Shown here: piece after piece, positions 57,938-64,000 of the stretch | How the letters are laid out: each line of letters starts with the position of its first letter | Position numbering within the stretch: the stretch's first letter is position 1 | Assembly (NCBI RefSeq): GCF_000264765.2 | Contig: NZ_CP006664.1 | Span: 310,001 to 374,000, forward strand | Source: Edwardsiella anguillarum ET080813 | GTDB lineage: Bacteria; Pseudomonadota; Gammaproteobacteria; Enterobacterales; Enterobacteriaceae | DNA: 64,000 nucleotides | Direction: 5' to 3' | Notes under the pieces: model-generated | The model's input: the letters and a program-made list of their open reading frames with translations, nothing else | Told to the model about the DNA's origin: nothing | The model's database searches: none | Program-made: the position numbers and the translations under genes

Positions 57938-58586
57938 TCTGCAGTTTCCTGTTTATGCGCATTCGTCTGGTGGAATGCTTTCAGGGGCGCAATGCTAAGG
58001 ATTTGCCCCCCCCGCTGTGGTTGATCTTCATCAAGTTGACTGGCTTTTTTTACGCGATAAGGATATTTATGTGAAACAGAGCGATTCAGCCCTGACCATC
58101 TGTTCAAAAAGCCCTCAATTAATTCATATAATTATGCTATAGCGCCATTAGACACCTTAATAACTATCAGCCTATCTATTTCACATGATTATTATTTAGC
58201 GACGGTCATGACCTCCGCGCCGCGCCGCCGCCTCCCTCTTTTTGATTAACCGAGAGCCCAGTCGATAGCGTAAATATCTCTTCCCACAGTCCCAAGAATA
58301 GGCGCTGAGCATTGCTTTTATTTTTACGGCGCAGATCCGCCGCCTTCCTCGCAAAACGCAGCGCCTGTGCTACTTTTTCCGGCAGCGGTCAGGATGCTGC
58401 ACCGAAGCCCTCTCCCGGCACCCGAGCGCCCGCGGCAGGCCGACGAGATGCCGCGGGTGGCGCCCCGCACCACGGTTAAACAAAGCATCAACAGACAAGA
58501 CTTTAAGCTAAAAATACCGCAAAAAAATAAAGTTATGATGACGATTAAGAACACCCCGCGTTACATATCAGCTAATTGGATGAATT
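57938..58586. other. Long intergenic region between hybO and the waaZ-like gene
   Basis: These 649 bases hold the hyb promoter region with the FNR box at 58021. The part at 58105-58200 is AT-rich; 58205-58240 and 58380-58460 are GC-rich. Short open frames exist but show no recognisable protein or good ribosome site. The end (58500-58586) is AT-rich and likely carries the promoter of the gene at 58587. Confidence 0.5.
58021..58034 (-). promoter_or_regulatory. FNR box of the hyb operon
   Basis: TTGAT-CTTC-ATCAA matches the FNR consensus TTGAT-N4-ATCAA at all ten specified positions. It is centred about 90 bases before the hybO start, which fits anaerobic activation of hydrogenase-2. Confidence 0.85.
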
Positions 58587-59531
58587 ATGGGTTCTTTTTT
58601 TAAACAGCTGTACCGCTACTCCCACCCCCGCCCCTATCGCCATAACGAAAATCTTTGGCCATACGTAAAAATCACGCGCGGCGACGGCGGTGAAATTGTA
58701 ACGTTAGATTACAAAAAACAGCCGATCCCCATCGTCCCGCTGAGCCAGCTGCAGCGCAGCAGTCACGGTAAGGTGCTGCTGACGGCGAGCGGCCCGTCGG
58801 TCAATACGCTCTGTTTTGAGCAGCTCCCCGCCATGCCCGCCGTCGGGGTGAACGGCGCCTACTTTTTACATCACAAGGTTGACTTTACTTTTTACGTTAT
58901 CATCGATATGGGGTTTATCGATCGGCGTCCGGACGTCGTTCTGGAGGTGATTAAACAGTGCGGATTAACCCTGTTTACCACCGTTCACGGTATGGCCCGC
59001 ATCCTCGACCGCTTTACCCTCGGCGCCCTCCGCTGCCGCCTGGCCATCATTGAGGATATCGCGGAAAAGGTCTATTGCCCCAGCCTCACGCCTCGCCAGC
59101 TTAGGGCGCACTATGGGCAGGACCGCAGCATACAATTTTCCGACAATGAGCAGAGCATTGGGTTCAGCCAGGATATCCGCCGCGGCATCTTCGACGCGGG
59201 CACCGTCGTCTATTGGGCGCTGCAGATCGTCGCCTACCTTGGCTTTAATACGATATTTATCGCCGGGCTGGATATGAACAATTTCGACCGTCCCCGTTTC
59301 TATGAGACCCTGGGCAGCATGCTGCCGACCTTTTTAGCCGATAAAGTAGAACCGCTGATCATCCCGGCCTTTCTGCATGCAAGCCAGGTGATGAAGGCCA
59401 ATAATATCGACATCAAAAATCTCTCGCTGAATAGCGCGATCGACGACGCTATTTTTGAAAAAATTGACGCCCGGCGCTACTTTCAGCAATGGAGTCCTCA
59501 TGTGGAAAAGGCTGAGCCCGGCATCATATAA
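58587..59531 (+). CDS. WaaZ-like LPS core biosynthesis protein (probable Kdo transferase family)
   Basis: This 314-residue protein resembles the LPS-core protein WaaZ (RfaZ; Kdo III transferase): GFSQDIRRG, an Ala/Tyr-rich helix VVYWALQIVAYLGF, IFIAGLDMNN and RPRFYETLGSMLPTFL align with WaaZ GFSKDISIG ... CSGLDLTG ... PRFYDE. The N-terminal LLTASGPSVNTLCFEQLP and VGVNGAYFL resemble the sugar-nucleotide fold of this family. It is an orphan, not inside a waa cluster, and is flanked by AT-rich DNA and hyb genes, so it may have been acquired. The exact sugar and acceptor are unknown. Confidence 0.7.
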   Translation: MGSFFKQLYRYSHPRPYRHNENLWPYVKITRGDGGEIVTLDYKKQPIPIVPLSQLQRSSHGKVLLTASGPSVNTLCFEQLPAMPAVGVNGAYFLHHKVDFTFYVIIDMGFIDRRPDVVLEVIKQCGLTLFTTVHGMARILDRFTLGALRCRLAIIEDIAEKVYCPSLTPRQLRAHYGQDRSIQFSDNEQSIGFSQDIRRGIFDAGTVVYWALQIVAYLGFNTIFIAGLDMNNFDRPRFYETLGSMLPTFLADKVEPLIIPAFLHASQVMKANNIDIKNLSLNSAIDDAIFEKIDARRYFQQWSPHVEKAEPGII

Positions 59532-59671
59532 TTGCCATAGGTACGGACATTCGCGTCGTTGGGTGACGTGTCAGACATCATCGCAGGATAAAATCAGAGA
59601 AAACCCTTTAAGGGTCTCTTAATATTTTTCAGCTAGTCTACAATGTCACGAACCCATGAGAGTGAGAGACC

Positions 59672-60208
59672 ATGCAACGCTTTAGTAAAATACAAATATC
59701 CCTGCACTGGATAACGCTGCTGCTGATTGCCATCGCCTATATCAGCATTGAGTTCCGCAGCCTGTTTGCCAAGGACTCACCGGCCTATCTATTGATGCGC
59801 GAAGTTCACTACAATGCCGGCGTACTGGTATGGATTGCGATGCTGATACGCCTCGGGCTACGTCACATCCTGCCGGATCCGCCGATCCTGCCGCCGCCGC
59901 CGCGCTGGCAGCATCTGGCGGCGCGCATGATGTACCTGACGCTCTACCTCTGGTTCCTGGCGATCCCGCTGCTGGGCGTCACCTTGATGGCCTACGGCGG
60001 TAAAAGCTGGTCGCTGTTTGGCATGACCATCGCCCCCTGGGTTACGCCGGATCCTTCCATGAAGTCCGTGATAAAAGAGTGGCACGTGGTGCTGGCCAAT
60101 ATCGGCTACGCCCTGATCGCTATGCACACCGCCGCCGCGCTGTTCCACCACTATGTCATCCGTGATAACGCGCTGCTGCTGATGATGCCGCAGAAAAAAA
60201 CGCGCTGA
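59672..60208 (+). CDS. cybB: Cytochrome b561 CybB
   Basis: This 178-residue di-heme inner-membrane cytochrome (E. coli: 176) has four helices. Likely heme His lie in ISLHWITLL, REVHYNAGV, KEWHVVLAN and AMHTAAALFHHY. E. coli CybB is a superoxide:ubiquinone oxidoreductase. The ATG has AGAGTGAGAG upstream. The hairpin CTCAGGCGCC/GGCGCCTGAG (60214-60239) follows, without a T-tract. Confidence 0.92.
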   Translation: MQRFSKIQISLHWITLLLIAIAYISIEFRSLFAKDSPAYLLMREVHYNAGVLVWIAMLIRLGLRHILPDPPILPPPPRWQHLAARMMYLTLYLWFLAIPLLGVTLMAYGGKSWSLFGMTIAPWVTPDPSMKSVIKEWHVVLANIGYALIAMHTAAALFHHYVIRDNALLLMMPQKKTR

Positions 60209-60447
60209 TCCGCCTCAGGCGCCGACGCCGGCGCCTGAGATCGCCCCGCCCCTCCCCCGCTTACCTATCCAACATAAATTAAGAAGCACGAAGCAACTAT
60301 TCACCTGTATGATATGTATCCTTAAAACGCCGTTCCCAGCCTGCGTGATGATCCGCGCACCGCATTAAACTGCGCCCCACTGGGAGAGGCCGGTACCGCT
60401 CCGATTACGCTGCTGCGTGCAGCCCAGGCAAAGGAAATGTGAACATC

Positions 60448-62751
60448 ATGAAATGGCTCTGCTCATTCGGTCTGATCAGCGCTCTATTGACGGCGCCGGC
60501 GCTGGCCGGAACGTCAGGCTACCCCACCCAGTGGCCCGATCCCACCCTGCCCCGAGACGCCTTTGTCACCCAGATGCTGCAGCGAATGACCCTGGCGGAA
60601 AAAATAGGCCAGCTGCGGCTGATCAGCGTCGGCCCCGATAACCCCAAGGAAAAGGTCTACACGATGATCGCCGGCGGCCAGGTCGGCGCCATCTTCAATA
60701 CCGTCACCCGACCCGGGATCCGCGGCATGCAGGATCAGGCCGTGCGGCACAGTCGAATGAAAATCCCACTGTTTTTCGCCTATGACGTCATCCACGGGCA
60801 GCGCACGGTATTTCCCATCAGCCTGGGGCTGGCCGCCAGCTGGGATCGCGATCTGGTCACCACCGTCGGGCGCGTCTCGGCCTATGAGGCCAGCGAAGAC
60901 GGGCTGAACATGACTTGGGCGCCGATGGTCGACATCACCCGCGACCCGCGCTGGGGCCGCACCTCGGAGGGCTTTGGCGAAGATACCTATCTCACCTCAG
61001 AAATGGGGCGTCTGATGGTCAAGGCGATGCAGGGGCGTCACCCGGGCGATCGCCATGCGCTGATGACCAGCGTCAAACACTATGCGCTCTACGGCGCCGT
61101 TGAAGGCGGGCGCGACTACAACAGCGTCGACATGAGTCCTCAGCGCATGTTCCAGGACTACCTTCCCCCGTACAAGGCGGCGCTGGACGCCGGCAGCGGC
61201 GGTGTGATGGTCTCCCTGAACGCCATTAACGGTACCCCGGCCAGCGCCGACCCCTGGCTGCTGAAAACCCTGCTGCGCGACCAGTGGGGCTTTCAGGGCA
61301 TCACCATCAGCGATCACGGCGCCATTAAGGAGCTGATTAACCACGGCGTCGCCCGCGATCCCCAGGATGCGGTGCGCCTGGCGATCCAGTCCGGTATCGA
61401 TATGAGCATGAGCGACGAATACTACAGCCAGTACCTGCCGGGACTGGTGAAAAGCGGCCGGGTCAGCGCCGCCGCCGTCGATGATGCCTGCCGCCACGTA
61501 CTGAACGTGAAGTACGACATGGGGCTGTTCCACGATCCCTATCGCCATCTCGGCCCCGTCGGCAGCGATCCCCAGGACACGGACGCCGAAAGCCGCCTGC
61601 ACCGCGCCGAGGCGCGCACGGTCGCCGCCCAAACGCTGGTGCTGCTGAAAAACCGCCTGGATACCCTGCCCCTGGCGCGCCGCGGCACCCTCGCCGTCGT
61701 CGGTCCGCTGGCCGACAGCCAGCGCGACGTGATCGGCAGTTGGTCGGCCGCCGGCAAGCCTGCGCAGGCCGTCACCCTTCTCAGCGGGATCCGCAACGCC
61801 ATGGCCGGCCATGGCCGCGTGCTGTACGCGCGCGGCGCCAACGTCAGCAATGACGCAGACATTCTCCAGTTTCTCAATCAGTACGGCCCCTCCGTCAGCG
61901 TCGACCCGCGTCCCGCCCAGGCGCTGATCGATGAGGCGGTCACCGTGGCCAGACAGGCCGATGCGGTGGTGGCGGTCGTCGGCGAGGCGCAGGGGATGGC
62001 CCACGAGGCCTCCAGCCGCACCCATATCGATCTGCCGCAGAGTCAGCGGGATCTGATCGCCGCCCTCAAGCAGACCGGCAAGCCGCTGGTCTTGGTGCTG
62101 ATGAATGGGCGTCCGCTGACCCTGGTACGCGAAGATCAGCAGGCTGACGCCATCCTGGAGAGCTGGTTCCCCGGTACCGAGGGCGGCAACGCCGTCGCCG
62201 ATGTTCTGTTCGGCGACGTTAACCCCTCCGGCAAGCTGCCCATCTCTTTCCCGCGCTCCGTCGGCCAAATTCCCACCTACTACAGCCGGCTGAATACCGG
62301 CCGGCCCTACGATCCGCAAAAGCCGGAGAAGTACACGTCGCACTACTTCGATGAGGCCAACGGCCCGCTCTACCCCTTCGGCTACGGACTGAGCTATACC
62401 CGCTTCACGCTGTCGGAGATCACCCTGTCGGCCCCGCAGATGGCGCGCGATGGGCAGATTGAGGCCAGCGTCACCGTCACCAATACGGGCCCGCGCGCCG
62501 GGGCCACGGTGCTGCAGCTCTACCTGCAGGATCCCGTGGCCAGCATCAGCCGCCCGCTGAAGAGCCTGCAGGACTTCCGCAAGGTGATGCTGCAGCCGGG
62601 CGAACGCCGCCGCGTCAGCTTTACCCTGACGCCGCAGCAGCTGCGCTTCTGGAACGCCCAGATGCAGCAGGTCATCGAGCCGGGGCGCATCAACGTGTTT
62701 ATCGGCACCGATGTCCAGCGGGTGAAGCGCGCCCACTTCGAGCTGTTATAG
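60448..62751 (+). CDS. bglX: Periplasmic beta-glucosidase BglX (GH3)
   Basis: This 767-residue GH3 enzyme (E. coli: 765) hydrolyses beta-glucosides in the periplasm. The signal peptide is MKWLCSFGLISALLTAPALA. The TIM-barrel domain holds the Asp nucleophile, about D289, in GITISDHGAIKEL; then come the alpha/beta sandwich (VVAVVGEAQGMAHEASSR, read in parts) and a C-terminal fibronectin III-like domain ending HFELL. The ATG at 60448 was preferred over a GTG at 60439 because MKWLCS matches E. coli and the ribosome site AAGGA is too close to the GTG. Confidence 0.96.
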   Translation: MKWLCSFGLISALLTAPALAGTSGYPTQWPDPTLPRDAFVTQMLQRMTLAEKIGQLRLISVGPDNPKEKVYTMIAGGQVGAIFNTVTRPGIRGMQDQAVRHSRMKIPLFFAYDVIHGQRTVFPISLGLAASWDRDLVTTVGRVSAYEASEDGLNMTWAPMVDITRDPRWGRTSEGFGEDTYLTSEMGRLMVKAMQGRHPGDRHALMTSVKHYALYGAVEGGRDYNSVDMSPQRMFQDYLPPYKAALDAGSGGVMVSLNAINGTPASADPWLLKTLLRDQWGFQGITISDHGAIKELINHGVARDPQDAVRLAIQSGIDMSMSDEYYSQYLPGLVKSGRVSAAAVDDACRHVLNVKYDMGLFHDPYRHLGPVGSDPQDTDAESRLHRAEARTVAAQTLVLLKNRLDTLPLARRGTLAVVGPLADSQRDVIGSWSAAGKPAQAVTLLSGIRNAMAGHGRVLYARGANVSNDADILQFLNQYGPSVSVDPRPAQALIDEAVTVARQADAVVAVVGEAQGMAHEASSRTHIDLPQSQRDLIAALKQTGKPLVLVLMNGRPLTLVREDQQADAILESWFPGTEGGNAVADVLFGDVNPSGKLPISFPRSVGQIPTYYSRLNTGRPYDPQKPEKYTSHYFDEANGPLYPFGYGLSYTRFTLSEITLSAPQMARDGQIEASVTVTNTGPRAGATVLQLYLQDPVASISRPLKSLQDFRKVMLQPGERRRVSFTLTPQQLRFWNAQMQQVIEPGRINVFIGTDVQRVKRAHFELL

Positions 62752-62764
62752 CCCGGCGCTTTTC

Positions 62765-62786
62765 TTATGCGCCCGCGGGCGCATAA
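62765..62786. repeat. 22-bp perfect palindrome after bglX
   Basis: TTATGCGCCCG followed by its exact reverse complement. It may act as a weak terminator or mRNA end for bglX, although no T-tract follows; Ts precede it (62760-62766). Confidence 0.6.
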
Positions 62787-62840
62787 TCAATCTCATCGCC
62801 CCGGCGCCGCCGGGGCCGCCGTATCTTTAGGGGGAGCGCT

Positions 62841-62996
62841 ATGTATACCTGGCCAAGCCTGCTCGTCATGATTATCTTCAGCCTCGGCATGACCCTGCTG
62901 TCGATCATGCTGGGCGTGGAGAGTCCCTGGGTCCGTCTGTGTATCTTCTTCATCAGCGCCTTTGCCTGCGATCTCTTTTTCTCCATTACCCGCTAG
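62841..62996 (+). CDS. 51-residue two-helix membrane protein, unknown
   Basis: This short ORF starts MYTWPSLLVMIIF and ends LFFSITR. It has two hydrophobic segments (about residues 5-23 and 30-46) split by GVESPWVR. The strong ribosome site AGGGGGAG is placed eight bases before the ATG. It lies between bglX and the nuo terminator. I do not recognise the family; small inner-membrane proteins of this kind often modulate larger membrane complexes. Proximity to nuoN is noted but it is on the opposite strand. Confidence 0.6.
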   Translation: MYTWPSLLVMIIFSLGMTLLSIMLGVESPWVRLCIFFISAFACDLFFSITR

Positions 62997-62998
62997 AT

Positions 62999-63028
62999 AA
63001 AAAAATGCCGGGCCCCTGGCCCGGCATT
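62999..63028 (-). terminator. Terminator of the nuo operon
   Basis: On the minus strand AATGCCGGGCC pairs with GGCCCGGCATT over 11 bases with a 3-base loop, then seven Ts. It is 20 bases after the nuoN stop. Confidence 0.9.
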
Positions 63029-63047
63029 GTCTCATCGGTGCCCCCTA

Positions 63048-64000
63048 TCAGGGCAGCGGCTGTGCCAGCTGTACCAGCGAAATCAGCGTCTGCGGGAAGA
63101 TCCCCGTCAGCACCACCAGCACGCCAGAGAGCAGCACCACCACCCCACCGGCGGTGAGCGCCCAGTTATTCGGGGTGTCGCGGATCAGCGTCTGCGGCGC
63201 GCGTAGGTACATGCTGACCGCTACGCGCAGGTAGTAGTACAGGCCGATCGCGCTGCCGACCACCACCGCGCCGACCAGCCACCACAGCCCGGCGCTGACG
63301 CCCGCCATCACCACGAACAGCTTACCGATAAAGCCCAGGGTCATCGGGATGCCGGCCAGGGAGAGCATGGATACGGTCATCACCGCCGACAGAATCGGCT
63401 TATGCCAGAACAGGCCGCGGTAGGAGTAAAGCGACTCGGCATCCGGCCCGCTATAGGGGCTGGACATCAGGCTAACGATACCGAAAGCCGACAGGCTGGC
63501 GAACAGATAGCCGGCCAGATAGACCCCGGCGGTCTCGATCGCAATGCCCTCGCTCTGCACGGCGATCAGTGCCACCAGCAGATAGCCCAGGTGGGCGATA
63601 GAGGAGTAGCCCAGCAGACGTTTGATGTTGCTCTGGGTGACCGCCATCAGGTTACCGAACAGGATGGAGCAGAAGGCGATGACGCCCAGCACCACGCGCA
63701 CCGCCTCGCTGTCTGTCGCCGGCAGCAGGATGAACAGACGCAACAGCACGGCAAAGATGGCGATCTTGCTGGCGGTCGCCAGGAAGGTCGACACCGGCGC
63801 CGGCGCCCCCTGATAGACATCCGGCGTCCACAGCTGGAACGGCGCCAGCGACAGCTTGAAGCCAAAGCCCACCAGCATCATGCCCAGCCCCACCAGCACC
63901 AGCGGCTGGGTCAGCATGCTGCCGCCCAGCGCATAGCCCAGACCGGCAAAGGAGAGATCGCCGGACTGCGCGTACAGCAGCGCCATGCCGAACAGCAGGA
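63048..64000 (-). CDS. nuoN: NADH-quinone oxidoreductase subunit N, C-terminal part (cut by window end)
   Basis: About 317 residues from the C-terminal end are visible; the start lies right of the window. NuoN is one of three antiporter-like proton channels of complex I. Features visible are the conserved Lys region [21 protein letters not shown] (read in parts), the interrupted helix [17 protein letters not shown], and the ending [10 protein letters not shown]. It is the last gene of the nuo operon, followed by a strong terminator. Confidence 0.96.
   Translation of the reverse strand, partial: LLFGMALLYAQSGDLSFAGLGYALGGSMLTQPLVLVGLGMMLVGFGFKLSLAPFQLWTPDVYQGAPAPVSTFLATASKIAIFAVLLRLFILLPATDSEAVRVVLGVIAFCSILFGNLMAVTQSNIKRLLGYSSIAHLGYLLVALIAVQSEGIAIETAGVYLAGYLFASLSAFGIVSLMSSPYSGPDAESLYSYRGLFWHKPILSAVMTVSMLSLAGIPMTLGFIGKLFVVMAGVSAGLWWLVGAVVVGSAIGLYYYLRVAVSMYLRAPQTLIRDTPNNWALTAGGVVVLLSGVLVVLTGIFPQTLISLVQLAQPLP

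Noticed and set aside
58324..58554. 76-codon minus-strand ORF with a hydrophobic start in the hyb-waaZ gap
   Set aside because: No ribosome site and low-complexity Gly/Arg/Ser sequence after the first 30 codons; not supported as a gene.

Overview
The window reads as chromosomal DNA of a GC-rich member of the Enterobacterales. Gene content and protein similarity (YejM, Rcs phosphorelay, GyrA, NrdAB, Moa, Men, Hyb, BglX, NuoN) are close to Escherichia coli, but gene order and GC content (about 60 % by eye) differ. An Edwardsiella-like species (Hafniaceae) is my best guess from memory; no 16S gene is present to prove it. I see no insertion sequence, prophage, integrase, CRISPR array or rRNA; one tRNA (Pro, GGG) is present.

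Layout. 0.1-2.5 kb: yejL, yejM, proL. 2.6-8.1 kb: accessory block with a GGDEF diguanylate cyclase, a ppaC-usp-eno2 operon (family II pyrophosphatase, universal stress protein, second-type enolase), a TetR regulator and a divergent MarA/RamA-like activator. 8.1-15.4 kb: rhlE, then cecR-ybhGFSR (ABC exporter) with a palindromic operator. 15.5-21.9 kb: rcsDB and the convergent rcsC, which carries a perfect 84-bp in-frame tandem duplication. 22-29.8 kb: gyrA, ubiG, nrdA-nrdB-yfaE with DnaA and NrdR sites. 29.8-37.4 kb: ydeP, ybhL, a flavodoxin gene, moaACDE (no moaB) behind a Moco riboswitch and a ModE-type inverted repeat, then ybhK. 37.4-41.9 kb: yfaY, tyrP with TyrR boxes, a short Trp-Trp leader peptide with attenuator geometry, a second-type tryptophanyl-tRNA synthetase, yfaZ. 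42.2-49.5 kb: menFDHBCE. 49.6-51.9 kb: a DUF1097 membrane protein and an exported C69 dipeptidase. 51.9-57.9 kb: hydrogenase-2 operon hybOABCDE behind a perfect FNR box. 58.6-64 kb: an orphan WaaZ-like gene, cybB, bglX, a 51-residue membrane protein, and the 3' part of nuoN.

How the genes work together. Several units serve anaerobic respiration: menaquinone synthesis, uptake hydrogenase-2 (which reduces menaquinone), molybdenum cofactor synthesis with a Moco-type oxidoreductase (YdeP) nearby, and complex I. The Rcs phosphorelay, YejM, YfaZ and the WaaZ-like protein concern the envelope. The order alternates blocks that lie in two distant places in E. coli (about 17-18 min: rhlE...ybhK; and 49-52 min: yejLM...men...nuoN).

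The most interesting observation is the region between tyrP and trpS2. A 26-codon ORF with tandem Trp codons is followed by mutually exclusive RNA stems placed as in the trp operon attenuator, which suggests tryptophan-sensing control of a tryptophanyl-tRNA synthetase.
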